Of a DNA stretch of 64,000 nt, positions 35,706-48,900 are shown piece after piece. A model generated the notes under the pieces. The model saw only the letters and a list, made by a program, of their open reading frames with translations. It made no database searches and was not told the origin of the DNA. Origin of the DNA: Tyto alba (taxonomy: Eukaryota > Chordata > Aves > Strigiformes > Tytonidae); NCBI RefSeq assembly GCF_018691265.1, contig NW_024881313.1:39363518-39427517 (forward strand), written 5' to 3'. Within the stretch, counting starts at the first letter, position 1, and each line of letters opens with the position of its first letter. Both the position numbers and the translations under genes were made by a program.

Positions 35706-36443
35706 AATTTAGCTTTTTAACTGCTCTACAAATGTTTTTTCTTCCAGGACAGAAATGCTTATGATTTATTTTAGGCTGAGAAAAACTGTAAGACAAGATT
35801 TTCCTAGGTAAATAGAATTTTGCTGTTCATACACACATTTTGAAGATTATTAGATTATTCAAGAACTATTTTTTTTTTTTTTCTTGAGCTTTTATATTCC
35901 TTGCTCTTACCTGTCGGTTAATTCAGGTCTGAAGTTGAGTTCAGAATCATTGCACAAGGGGATTTATAGGGAAAAGTTGTGTCTTCCTTTGAGTTTAAAA
36001 AGTGTAAATGATATAACATCATTGTTTATGAAGAAGGGAATTGATGAGCCAGAGTGAAATCCCAACAAGAACAGAGCTCTGATGTCTTGAAACAAAGACA
36101 GTGTCAGATGAGTAATTAAGATATCTGTTGGAAAGGATCTGCTAAAGTGACAAAGTCAAAGATGAGCTATCCTAGCTATTAAGTAGGAAAGATCAGTTGC
36201 ATATGAATAATTTTTTTGTTACTGTTTAAAAGGTCAATTTTCTGACCTTAAAACTGGTTCTGGTAACAGGGACTGGAATCTGCAAAGCATAGAAGTTTTG
36301 TGAGTGTATACAACTTTAGCAAAATGAGCAGTTAACACACATAAACACAAATTAGCAAACAGAATACAGATCTTCTGAAAACCTGAGTACTTACTTTGAT
36401 TTCCCTCTAATTTAAAAGCTTAAGCCACCATTCCTCGGCATAC
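35706..36443. other. Gene-free AT-rich DNA
   Basis: I see no gene or recognisable element here. A T run of about 15 lies near 35870-35882. Confidence 0.6.
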
Positions 36444-36955
36444 AATCACAATATTATGGAATTGTTGAGGTTGGTAGAGACCTTTGGAGATCATCTAGCC
36501 CAACCTGCTTTTCAGAGCAGGGTCAGTTTCAACAGGATTCTCAGGACCATGTCCAGTTGGGCTTTGACATCTCCAAGGAGGGAGACACCACAATCTCCCT
36601 GGACAGCCTCGTCCATTGTTCAACTACCTTCTCAGTAAAAATTCAGAAGAAATTTTGTGTTTCAGTTTGTGCCCTCTCGTCCTGCCACTGGGCAAAGAAA
36701 AATCTGACTCTATCTTCTTTAGTTCTTCACTCACCCTATCACATATTTATACACATTGGCAAGATTCCCCCTGAAAGTTCTTTTCTCCAGGCTAAGCATT
36801 TCCAGCTCTTTCACCTTCTTGTCATATGACAGATGCTCCAGTCCCTTAATATTTTTTGTGTCCCTTTGATGGACTTGTTCCAGTATCTTCATATCCTTCT
36901 TGTATTGGGGAGCCTAGAACTAAGCATAGCACTCCAGATGTGTCCTCAATAGTCC
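36444..36955 (-). mobile_element. CR1 LINE fragment (minus strand), about 510 bp
   Basis: Read left to right it shows the reversed CR1 3' end: a decayed ATTCTATG tail, then GAGATCATCTAGCCCAACCT, ACATCTCCAAGGAGGGAGAC, TTTATACACATTGGCAAGAT, GATGCTCCAGTCCCTTAAT and ATTGGGGAGCCTAGAAC. It is an older subfamily than the copies at 28586 and 50345, with many substitutions. No reverse transcriptase region remains. Confidence 0.93.
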
Positions 36956-37089
36956 TATTATTATAAATTCTATAGGGAACTAAGTCTGTATTAATGGACA
37001 AGCTACTAGACCAATGAACATCAGTTCTCAGAGTTGTCAAATTTATTCAGAAAAGCACAGTCACAAACTAAAATGGGCAGAGGAAGACA
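36956..37089. other. Spacer between two CR1-derived blocks
   Basis: A short AT-rich spacer without recognisable content. Confidence 0.5.
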
Positions 37090-37290
37090 GAGTAAGGTCA
37101 TCTACTCCAACCTCCTCCTCTTGGAAAGAACCACTCTACTTACATGATTTCTGACATACAATTGTCTAGGATTTTTACAAAACTCTCCGATAAAGGAATT
37201 CCCACAGCCTTTCCATGCAACTGATTACAACACTCTACTGTCCCTACTGTTTCTCGTAATGTTTTATTTAGATATTTCTTCCTGGAAGCT
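37090..37290 (-). mobile_element. Probable ancient CR1-like relic (minus strand)
   Basis: The series GGTCATCTACTCCAACCTCC, GGAATTCCCACAGCCTTTCC and TTTAGATATTTCTTCCTGGA follows the order of an old CR1 3' end (a TCATCTAGTCCAACC-like block, a GGAGATTCCACAACCTCTC-like block and an AGAAATTTCTTCCTAA-like block). It is heavily diverged. It may be a separate, older insertion beside the clearer CR1 at 36444. Confidence 0.55.
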
Positions 37291-40118
37291 CGGACAACAC
37301 AAGCGCTGACTGCCAGCCCTATTTCAACTTCAGAAGAAGTTGTCCGTGATATTAATGAGTTTTGCAGGAAGAAGCAATTTGCTGTGTGTTGCATGCTATG
37401 CCACACTGAAAGAATATTTCTGTGGGTATATTAATATATTTGGAAATAATGGAACAAGCATCTGCATGTCTCACTGTATACCTATATACTTAATAGTCTT
37501 CCCATACATGAAAGCAGACTATGAGCTGGCAAAACTAACATGGAGTTTTCAAGAACAAATTGTTAGGTGATTCATTTTGGTTTCCCGTGGACCATAAAAG
37601 AAGATGATTTCAGCTAATAAATCTTCCTCTAAGCTTCCCAAGGCTATGTTTGACTAGCTCCTCTTTGGGAAAGTCTTTATGTGAACATTGAAGGATGACT
37701 ATTCCTCATTTGCTGTTGGTGAGCGGATGATAGGTACATCAAATAAGATTAATCTAATTAAATTTATCTGTATGTTTTAGGGTGCGAATGAGCTGTCTTG
37801 GAGTGGGTATCTTGTGCCATCTGAAATTTCCTGAAGACATCTGGGGTCAGCAGAGGCAACACAGGAGCACCCCTCAAGTATCCTGTGTCCTTCTGGAATA
37901 AAAGGCAAAGGTTTGAAGGGATACTCTCATGCACATCAGGTGTCCATGTTTAAACAGTGGATTGTGGCAGAGGGTGCCGGATTGTCAGGATTTCAGGGGA
38001 CAGAGGCTTCCTCTTACCCTAGGCTGATGGAGGGAGGCAGCCTCTGCGGTTCTGAGTATCCTAGTTCCGACAGTGGTCAGGCTGCCACAGAGCACAGATT
38101 CCCAGTCCTCACCAAGTCTTTATTTAATGTGATTAGCTTTTAGTCAAATAACCTAACAAACGTCATCCCACGTATCTGAGGAAATACAAGATTTCTCTAT
38201 AGTCAGTGGAGAACATGTCAATATTATATGATGCAGAACTGCAAACACACTGACTCCTTTTGTCATGTCCCTGCTTGTTTAGTGTCTTGGGGGACACTGA
38301 GTACACAGGACCTGTAAATTCAGGGACCTGTCAGTGCTTATGTCTTTTGGACTAAAAATCGTAATTCTGGGAGTGAATCATATAAGACAGACAGAAAACA
38401 CTTCTGAGAGTCTCTGCATTTCCCAATAGCAATATCAACCTCCACACAACTGTCCTGCGACATGGAAATGTTGTGTTTAATTGGATTCAGGAGGACTGGT
38501 TGGAGGAAGTTCATATGGGATTCATCCCAGCTAATTATACTCTCTCTGACTTTTTGGTAAGCTTAAAAGGTCAGTTAAACCTCAAAGCAGATTGTTCACA
38601 GGGCTGTTCCCTCTAGCATTTTCAGGTTTAATTCCTCCATTTGAACACAATTTAGTATATCTACACAAATACGCAGTACAGTAAGACAGCAAGAGGATTA
38701 TTCTGTCCCAAATTTATATCCTATGTAGATAAAATAAGTGGTATTTAAGAAAATAAGAGGATTGTTATCCCTCTTTTGTAGGTGACAAATAGAGATAAGA
38801 AGTAGATGATATAATCTTTCAGAGTTGCAGGAGAGTCTATAGTACAGTGAGGAGATCCATCAAGTGCTCCCGAGGCTTTGGAAGACATGGCAACTACATG
38901 TCCCTCCTCCCTGTGGTTGAGTTTCAATTCTTTACTGAAAGTAGTATAGGTTTCCAACATTCAGATGATTTCAAGTACCCTGAGGTTTTAAGTCTGACCA
39001 GATCCTGTTGCAAAAAAAAAGACTTCACAGAGGGTTGTGGTTTTAATCATCATTACATCCTGTGCCTCTCTCATCTTTCCGCACCAACTCTAATCTGTGC
39101 TGCTGCATCTGCAGATAAGAGTCAGCAGAACTTCTGGTTTTGAAGGATCATCTGAGAGATGAATTTGTTACTTTGAAAGCCTGGAAAGTAGTCCCCTGTG
39201 CGTGTCATTAAGCTGTAGGTAAAAGCAGATTCAAGGGTTAGATTATCTATCGGTGACAGCCTAAATAAAATGCAGTAGTGATCTGGGGGGGAGCAGAGAC
39301 GAATGACTGCTGTGGAATTGAATCTGCATGAGGAATGACTGTGGTAAAACAGACATTCTGCTGTGAAAGAAAGTTTTGGAGTTTCACTTCTCTGCATAGG
39401 AAATGAGTGTGAGGATTACACACTCTGTACCTCTTGCAAACAAGGATGATGACACTACAAAGAAAAAATATTTACATTGTGTTTGCATTTTTTCCAGATA
39501 TTATCTTCACTGCTGGACTGGCACTTTATCGCTCGTCACGTGGGAAGAAGTCCTGTCTCTAAAGTTTCTTCAGGAGTTCACAGAAATTGATATTTCTCTG
39601 ACACCTCCTTTCTAATCACTGACCAGTTTACACCTACTTACATGATAATTTTTTTCAAAATGAGAAGAATAACTCCTTTCAATGTCTCTCATCAGTCACC
39701 AGAGATGCTGAAGAGTAAAACACACCAACAAGATGAGCAGTTACTGAAGATATTTGTCACCCTCTAATTTCAAACTGAGGAATCATCCCTTCTGATTACT
39801 GACCTAACAGTATATCCTTGACCTTTCCATAGGTGCTACTGAATAATCTAGGCAGCTTGAAGTTGCTGGTTCATTTCATTGATAATTATGTAGTATGTAT
39901 GATTTCTAGAAATAGGCATTGTGGATAAGTCTTGTTTGTTTTGGCTCTGTTTCTATGGGGATAAACAGAAGTAGTGTGATTAATTTCCATTCTGTTGCCA
40001 TGGTTATTAATAATAATGAGGTGATTATTACTGCACTGTAAACCTTACAGCAATTCCAACACTGCTATAAAAGAGAGAGAGGGAGAAAGAGAGAGAGGAA
40101 AAAAAAACAATGAAAGAG
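37291..40118. other. Gene-free unique DNA
   Basis: No gene is supported. The longest frames (38847-39143 and 39122-39397, under 100 codons, on opposite strands) have no domain. A purine run lies at 40069-40107. Confidence 0.65.
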
Positions 40119-40314
40119 CTGGACCAGATCCTCAACCTAGTCAAATCAGCACTCACACATTGCCTTCGAAGAGAGGCAATGAAATAGAAGATGTATTCTT
40201 GGAGAGTCTGGACCTGTAGACAGAGCAATATTAATAAAACAAGTGATAGATGAGAACCCCTCACTGACTTCAGCAGAGCTGTGCTAATTTGTACCCACTG
40301 AGATTTGGTCAGGA
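40119..40314. mobile_element. Palindromic repeat, copy D, with terminal inverted repeats
   Basis: The left end GGACCAGATCCTCAACCTAG, continuing into TCAAATCAGCAC, is the inverted complement of the right end GTGCTAATTTGTACCCACTG followed by AGATTTGGTC. The arms are about 30 bases and the inside about 130. Just inside the right arm lies CACTGACTTCAGCAGAGC, a further piece of the same old palindrome seen at 26521, 33254 and 35607. Structurally it could be a non-autonomous DNA transposon. The flanks show no clear target-site duplication by eye. Confidence 0.55.
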
Positions 40315-43300
40315 CAGAGATTTGCCAGCACAAAGGTCCCACCTGGTTCACAAGGCCAGTGGAAAAACACTGTAATGTGCTCAGCATTTTCTGGATCAGA
40401 CTCTAACCTATTAGTTTTACTCTAAAAAATGGTGGTGGTGTGCATGGGGGTGACAAGTACAGACAAATAAAAATAAAATAAATTTAAAAAAAAAGCAATA
40501 GCTCTTCCTCCTGGGTGACTAATAAGCAACTCCCACATTCCTGGTACCTGCTCAGCTGGCTCTATCTCATTGCACTAAGTGATTTGTATTCCTTCTGGAG
40601 ACATTGCCATGGTGTTGGAACAATAAGTAACACTCATTTAATCACATTGTCCCCCTGGGTGAGATTACATTTTTCAAGGATTCTGCACTCCTAGCTGGGA
40701 TGTTTTGCAGACTTCCGTCTTTCTGAGTCCTGGTGTAGGTGCAGAAAGCTCACAATTGGCAAATCGCAGCCACTGGGCAGATTTGTTGTTGTTATTTTAT
40801 GGCTAACTGGGATTCAACATCAGACTTTTCACACAAGTCTTGGAATGACAGAAACAGGATGAGAAAGTGACTGTTTGCATTCTTTCTCCCAAAAGCCACA
40901 ACCTGTACTTTGAGGCTGTTAGTTTTCCATGTTTCCTTTTCCAAACCAGGGGAAATTATTTTGCATATTTGTTTCTTCCCTCCCATGTGTCTCATTTCTA
41001 TTTACAAGTGCAGAGACCACCCTTCCCATCCTATCATTTGCCTTTTATAAGTTCAGGATGCCAGCCTTTGGCAAAACAAAAATCAGATCCTAGCTGCTTC
41101 TCAGCTTTGCTTGTCTGCTGAGGTTCCTTCAAAACAAAGAGGACAGCAGGTCAGAAGCTAGCACTGGCTGTCAAATGCTCACATAGAGCCAAGGTTAAAA
41201 AAAAATGATGGCTATGCAGAGGTTTAAAAGCAAGATGGGACCAACAAGTGTTTTCCCTTTCAAATAGGCCTCTCAGTGTTTACCTCCAGATTATGCGATG
41301 GCCCAGTGCCAACAAGAAAGAGCATCATCACCTCCTGAAAACACATGGCAGACTGGGTACAAGTCATTTTTCCTCTGTCCACAGACTTCATCGTGGGCAT
41401 CCACCGCACTTTGCTGTGGGAATGCTCATGCTTTAAAAAAGGATCCTGCAAGCAAAGTGTGCAAGAGCAACAAAGAAGGGCAAAAGGTGAAGTGTTAGTC
41501 CCCGCTGCCCTGAACACAAGGGCAGTTCTCTAATCACCAGACCAAAGTTAACAACTAGCAAGCAAAGCCCTTTAGTGTGGGTGGCTGCAAGAGGGGTACA
41601 TGTGCCTCTCATCAATACATGCTGCTCGTGTGTGGGGAAAGGCAGGGAGTGCATCCAGGGCCATCCTGGGGGACCTGAAGCCCATAGCAAAATTGAGGTT
41701 AGGACCCTCCTTACTTCCACCTTCCCACCTCTGGACACCTTTTTCTGTATTCAGAGGGTGAGGATGGGGTACGAATAGTTGCAGAGTGCCTATATTTAAT
41801 ACTAAGACAAGAGGGTTACATCTGGTAGCAGAGTCCATCAGTGCTGCTATTGATGGCACAAGACCCTGAAGATTTTTTTTTCTTTTTGGAGGTGTGCAAT
41901 AGGTACATCTCGCTCACACTCCTGTGTAACCTCTCACTTTCCCTCTGTTTCGCTGTGAAACAGCTGTGGTGCAGGCCCAGGTACAGCTCTGATCCACAGC
42001 ATCATGTGAAGGCTAGGGATCCTATTCAGAAGCACAGTTACGGTTGTGCCATCATCTTTCTTGGTCATCAAAACACAGTGTCGGAAAGTCCTCAACAGGT
42101 TTAAAGCAGATTAAGGATGCACCTGCTTTTGTTAGAGGAGTGTGGTAAAATGGGAGAGGCTGTGTACCATGCAGATGTGAGATCTAGACACATGCTACAG
42201 GGGCAGACTCATGCCTGAGTCCTCTCCATTCCTCAGACCCAAAATGTGTGTTTGATGATCCTTGGGGAGACTCAGCACTTCTCAAGATGGGCCTGTAACT
42301 TAAATAGTCTAGAAAATAAATAGATCAGGAGAATGTCAGTGAAATAGATTCATTTTAAAACTATAAAGGACCATTCTGTAGTGAAATCTTCAGGAACAGC
42401 AAATAAAACGCATGGATATTTAGAAGTGGTCATGTAGTTCCTGCTTGCTCACGAGTGCATACCACTACTTACTACACGCCCACACACGAGCACACGTGAG
42501 CAAGCAAACATGCATTGCAGGCACGCACGCATATGCACTCTGCCTTTTGTAATAACAACCCTGCTTTGTTGTGAACACATGGAAATGGGAGAGACTCACA
42601 GCATGTTTCATTTGAAAGGGAAGAAAAAAAAAATATTTCCAAACTGAACTTTCAGAGCAAGTCTTTCTAAGCGATGCAGCATGATCCTTGCTCTGGCTGA
42701 GATGAGGGGAGGGAAAGGGGATGGGGAGAAAAAGAAAAGGAGGGGGGAGGACAAGTTCGTGGTTAGATGGGAGCTCCCACCCATTTCCTTTCCTTGCCCT
42801 TCCCAGGCATGTCAGAGCTGGGAGCCAAGACAAATCAAACTCTCAGGAGCTTGCAGACAGACAGCACCACTTACTGAGAGTGTAATTGCAGCCCTTGGAG
42901 GAGAGTGAGGGAGGGGATGAATATGGAAAAAAATTAAGAAGGGGGCAGTGCCCTCTGCTGCCAAAGTAAAGCTGTCGATGTGGAGGATTTTGAGGAGAGA
43001 AGTGAGAACGGTGCAGCAAGACGGGGCCTCCAGGAGTTTGCAAATAAATAGTCAGAGCACATGGTAAGGGGGAGGAAAGTTGACGAAGGTTCATCTAAGG
43101 TCAGCAGAGTTCATCTGAGGCCTCTCCCCCTGCTCATCTTACCAGAAAGTGAAATGGATACGATTATGTCTACTGCCCTCACGTAAGCATTAGCCTGGGC
43201 TCGTTAGCTTGGGCAAGCTGAGGTCCTTGGAGGAGAAGTGGAAAGAACTGCTGTTGTTAAGGAAAACTGACTGCAGAGCAGCAAAACTCTCGTGGTAGGT

Positions 43301-45818
43301 ACATCTGGGGCTTGTGGTTGCTGCTGTGAAGGAGCATAGCAAGGTCCAAACAACGCAACCAGAGAAGGGCAGGTTCCCATCCTTCCTTAACAGGATGGAG
43401 GCTGTGGGGCCATGAGACTAAGGTCAGGGTTCATGCCACCTGACTTTAGCTAGCTGAGTGGTCATCATCCAGCTTGCTCCTTGAAAAGAGAGAGCTTGAA
43501 TCCACCAGCCACCCCAGACCAGGATGAACTGACATCCAGAGGATATCATGGGTGTCAGATGTCCCCCTTCTCCTATTCCAAGTGTCCCTTACAGGGCACT
43601 CTAACCCAGGAAAGGCAGTGACACCAGTCTGCAAACTGAAAAGTTATCTTTTTTATTTTTAAAACTTCCCCAAACCCTGCAATCCCCCCTCTTGTCTTTC
43701 TCTGTTCATGGCTTCCTTCTTTACAACATGAACCCACTTCTTGGTGTTGCAGTATTGCTGGGAGCTTTTTCCTTGGCTACTGCAGCCCTGAGCAAGGTGC
43801 ACTTGACTCCTTAGGGAGTGAAGGCACAGTTTACATCATCAAAGCAACATAATAGTGTCAGCAGCTGCTCACTAATGTAACTTTAGCCACAGATTGCCAA
43901 AACAGGGGGAGTTCTAGCAAAATAAACAAGTCTATCAGCCCTGGCACCAACCATCCCAAATATCACATCATTTTGCTGACATACATCCATGATGTAAAAT
44001 AATAAGTATAAAATCATAAATAATTTTCATATAACAGAAATATTTATTTAGCATTTGTATAGTTGTATATGTGTAAGGTCTTCTTAATGCTATTTTCTGT
44101 TCAGTCTTTGATGTAACTAGATTCACATTTTTGAGACCTTTTTCTTGACACCTAGGCAGTCAAAATTTTTCTTTGGCAGGTATTGGAGACAGAGATGACC
44201 TCCCATGAACTTCTGGAAAACCAGAAGTTGTCAGGAGAGTTGCAATAGATTTGTAGAGAATTTTAAATAAGTCCCATGGGGCACTGAGAAAAAAACTACT
44301 GAAAACACTTGGGGACAGATTTCATCAGATATCAGGACTAGGACATGTTGAGCAGATGGTCTGGCTGACCCAGGAAGAAATCTCCAGTCTGATCTTGCTG
44401 TCATTATGAGGAGGAAAGCCTGAAAATCTACCAACTTTTCTAATGAAGGAAATAAAGAGGCACTGAAGAGGTTGGAGTGGATATGCAAGAGGGAGGTCTT
44501 CCTGCTGTACCCACAGTCTCTCAGCTAGTATTAGTCTCATTTATTCATAATATATATGCCTAAGGATGACACTTAACAAACCATTCCCTCCATGTCATGT
44601 TTTCTATAGAAGCACAAGAGGTAACCTGCACCCATAAGATCTCTAGGTGCAAAATAGAAGACAAGGCATGGGAGGGTGCTGTCGAAATCAGGGACTGCAG
44701 AACAAGGTAGGAACAGGAATTTCGGTTTCAAGGGCCATTCTGAAATTTCAGGTAACACCTGTTTTATTCCAAAATGGAGTGTGAGCAAAGCCATGAAATT
44801 TTGCAGAACTGCCTGTTCGTCAAAGTTGACATGATGAAAACTAAATAAGCAACTTCAGGAGTTAAAGCAACTGTAGCCAGAGCTTCTGTTCACACCTTCA
44901 CCCTCGCAGTTCATATGCTCTATGTGACAGGTCTCATGAAGATGAAAAGACCAGGAAGAATATAAACTCCTAACCAGTATTTTACACTTCTTTCTCACTG
45001 ATGGATATCTTCAGAACCGTGCTAGGTGACAGGGCAGAAGATTCTCAAGTTTTGGTGTCCTTTGCATGGCATATTCACTGAAGGTCATGTAAGGACTTCA
45101 ACACTAAGTATGAGACTGTACCTACTCAGAAGGATCTGTTAAGTGTAGCACCTACTAGCTGCTATGTAAGGCCAAGGATATTCTGTCCTCTGGACAATAG
45201 ATGATTACAAAGATTCAAGAATTGGGTGAAAAATCATGGTTTTGCACTACCTACTTATTATCCAGTGAAGTAATAAAGGCTCTTCCTGACTCTGAAGGTA
45301 ATGAGCAGCAGGTTCCCACTTACTATGCAAACACAAAATGTGGCTTTTGAGTCCATTAGTTGGGTGGAGGATTGGTGTGGTAGGGTGTGCGTGTGCAGGC
45401 ATCTGTGTCTGCAAGCGCAGGGGGTGTATCAGTAGATGCTAAAAGAAGTAGCATGGATTGCTGGTTGATATCCTGGAGCTTCACTGCTTTGGGAAGTCAG
45501 TTATTTGAGAACCATGTGTTCAGGTTGTGTTTATCTTGAGGTGTGAAGCAGGCTGCAACCCGGCAGGATCAGGGTCTGGATCGGGGAATGAAAAGAAGCA
45601 GAATAATTAGCAGAAATGTCAGGCTGAAGACAATCCAATGACTCCAGTCGAGGTAGGAAGTGCAGTGTAGGATTTGATAGGGTGACATCCCTAATTCCTA
45701 CCCCTTTCTGACCTCCCTCCTGTATGCAAACCCACACGAGGAATATATAAGCACATGAAGCCATATTAAAATTCTGTTCACTGGCTTGAGTGAACAGAAT
45801 GAGACTCTGGTTTTTTTG
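40315..45818. other. Gene-free DNA with local purine- and CA-rich patches
   Basis: No gene is supported. The frame at 42465-42833 (minus, 122 codons) lies over a degenerate CA/CG-rich patch (42473-42540) and a purine-rich patch (42700-42760). Several overlapping frames at 41248-41859 occupy both strands in different phases, as expected of slightly GC-richer noncoding DNA. Confidence 0.6.
42473..42540. repeat. Degenerate CA/CG-rich low-complexity patch
   Basis: A run of ACAC, GCAC and ACGC units, including ACACGCCCACACACGAGCAC, looks like a mutated CA microsatellite. It contains several CpG. Confidence 0.6.
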
Positions 45819-45928
45819 TGTTTTTTTTTTTGTTTGGGTTTTTTTTGTTTGGGTTTTTGTTTGTTTGTTTTGTTTTGATTTGTTTTGTTTTGTTTTGTTT
45901 TGTTTTGTTTTGTTTTGTTTTGTTTTTC
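45819..45928. repeat. (TTTTG)n microsatellite
   Basis: A T-rich lead-in (TTTGGGTTTTT units) passes into at least ten perfect TTTTG pentamers at about 45878-45927. The low-complexity peptides predicted on both strands are artefacts. Confidence 0.95.
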
Positions 45929-48900
45929 CCAGGCTCTGACATTGAAGTCACAGACTGCAGTCTGAATCACCTGCTAACAAGTACTGTCACAGACATATCT
46001 GCTTTTCCACAGAGTGAAAATATTGGCCAAACTTTGTTTAGCAGCAGTCATGGATGGTAAACTGGGGCTTAATGCTTGGCTTTTTCCCAAACTCTGTTCT
46101 CCAGAGCTGCTGTTTCCACTGCAGGGTGCCCTGAGCAACTCTTGCACATAGCTGGAGTGGTGCTTCCATGTGTCCCTGCACAGAACCTTCTCCAGAGCAA
46201 ACCTAGGGTGATGCAAAGCTGTTTTCTGGACTTTTTCTTGCCACCTAGGAAACAAGATCTACCCCCAGTTAGGAAATACGTGAATACCTTAAAGGGGTTG
46301 TTCTGCGCTGCTGCTGGACCTTTCTCTCTGGTCATTAAATCATTACTCATACAGGACCACTAAGCAGTACATTTTAGGATCCATCTCCTAGTGATAAAAA
46401 AATCAGTATAGTATCTAATTCACCAAGTTTTACAGCATGGATGTCATACCCATTAATGTCAATTTCTGGTTTTCCTCCTGTTCTTTCCTTAGCATGCACA
46501 AAGGAGAAATAGTGGACACTATTTGAGGATTTTGCTCAGAGGAAAAAAGTCCTAGTGCAAGAACAGTCTTGAATGTCTCACAGAGCAATGACCATTGGAT
46601 AACTTGTTTGGAAATTCCAGCAAATGGTCCTGGCAAAACAGAGTTTCGGAAAATAACAAGGAAGGGCACAGGATGCAACGTCATGATATATCCCTCTATA
46701 AAACAGCCTTGAAAGGCTGGAAAAGCATTGGCATATCCCTCCTGTTGAAAAGACAATAGCAGTGAGGGCTTGGCATGATCTTCCCTGAAAAAACATGGAA
46801 ACTAGACATAAGAGCAAAAGTTCTGGCAGCACCATCTTTTCCCTCAGCCGCCAAGAGCTAGCGGTATTTGGAACACACCACAGCAAAATATAAAAAATAT
46901 ATATATTCGAAGAAGAAGAAAGCGGTATGATTTTTTTCCCTTGTTTCAAAAAGTAGCAAAGAACAGCTTGTTACAGCTTCTCCTGGAGCTGAGTCAAGGG
47001 AAAGTAGTTAATGGTCTGTTACTATCACTGTACAAATACTCATTGATCACCTTTGTAGGTGGCAGACTCCTGTTGTGTTAGATGCTGTACAAACATCAAA
47101 TTAAAAAAGGAGGGTGTCTGTAGTGAAAATGTAAAGACCAGTCTTGTTAAGCCAGAATCTTTGATGTGGCAGGGCTGCATCATACATGATCATACAAATA
47201 CATCTGGAGCTTATAGATGTACACCAGAGAGAAGGTCAGAGGGTTCAGCTTGGAGTGGGGAGAGCCAGGAGTGGAAACCTTTGCATGGAAAAGTAGCACA
47301 ACACCCCACTGCATCACAGGACCACAGCTGGGACTGCATATTTCAAGATTCCCCACAACAGATGCTGTCAGTGGTTGGATTTCACATCAGAATGACAGGC
47401 TGGAGCTGACGCATGGGTTCCTGTAGCAGCAGCAGCATCACAGTCCTGTGTAGAAGTTACAGAGCACAGAGTAGAGGACCAGGAGGAAAAAAGATCTGGG
47501 GTGTATCTTGTACCATGTGTGGGAGACTGGGGTGGACTACTGGAGCCCTTGGAAAATGTGGATTTGCTGTCATTGAATAATGTTTAGGGACTTTGTTTTA
47601 TTAGTATTACAAAAGAAAAACTCAATTTAATTAATCCCTTTCCCTCTGGAGTAGGCTTAGGATCCGTGATGTTCCCAAAGGATGTCAATTGATAAAACAG
47701 GAGCCTTCAAAGGTCTCATGTGGTACCTTCTCTTCAAATGGAGTAAGGCACTTTCTTACCTTTGAGGACCTGGGTCTAAGTATCTCCTTAGACTTGCCCG
47801 CAAGTTAGTAATAAAAGGATCATTTCAAGCCCCACCTGATCCATGATAAGTGCAGGAACATCATCCTCACATTTTTTCTTTTTTGCTTGATCACTCCAAT
47901 TACAACTGACCACAATCTATTCCCCAGGAGACTCGGGACAGGACTGAAAACCCAAATCATGGTTTCTCCACCCATCTGGGATAGGAAGAAGTCACACCGG
48001 TTGCTTTTGGCTGCTCAGTATGCAACTTGGCTGTGACCACATTGCTGTGGCTTGTTCTCACCCGTCTGTCTTAGCTCTGACACCTATTTTTTGCCTCTTA
48101 CCAGCCCACCTGACTATGTTGCCTTGTGGGATCCTTGCCCTGTTTGGACGTGCAGTGTAGGCACTGTGGCTTTCTACTGTCTTGCCTTGCACTTGGGACT
48201 GAATCATTCCTTGGCTTCTCCGTTTTTTCATCCTGGCTTTTCTCAACTACCATACTTGGCCACTGTCTCCTAAAAATCAGGTCCAACAGCCTGAGTCCCT
48301 CACTCGACTTCAGCATCGGTCAGACAAGACAAGTGCTGAAGCAGAACTTTTGATTATTTTCCCTAAATGGAGACAAGGTGAATTTGATAAGGAATTTTAT
48401 ATGAACATGAAGTCGTTGCATGACTGTGGTCCTTTGCAGCCAAACTCCAAGAAACACAACCCTTAACCAAACAATGACACACAGAAGAGGAGACTGAAAG
48501 AGAGAAATATTTTTGCTGAAGTGGCCTCAAGCTGAGGTCATCCCCTTCTCAAAATCAGTGGAAAAATTATTTATAAACTTTAAGATCACTGGGTTTCCTC
48601 TAAGTCCTGAAGTTGAAACAGTGTGGTGACAACAATTCTTTACTTTTTTATGCAAGAAGTCTGAGACCTATGCAGGGGTTCCCACATCTTAGTCTCTCAT
48701 TATTTGGGCTATATCTGGCCCCATTGCAATTTTGACACATGGTTGTTCTCATGTTCCTTCATCTATAATGTTCCAATGAGCTGTGTCTGGATAGCAGATA
48801 AGGCTGTGCCCACTTCTGAAGCTGACCATGCAATGGGATCAGGGCTTAAGAGGTCATCTCTGTGACTGTGAGATACTTCCCTCCATATGCATTAGGGTCG

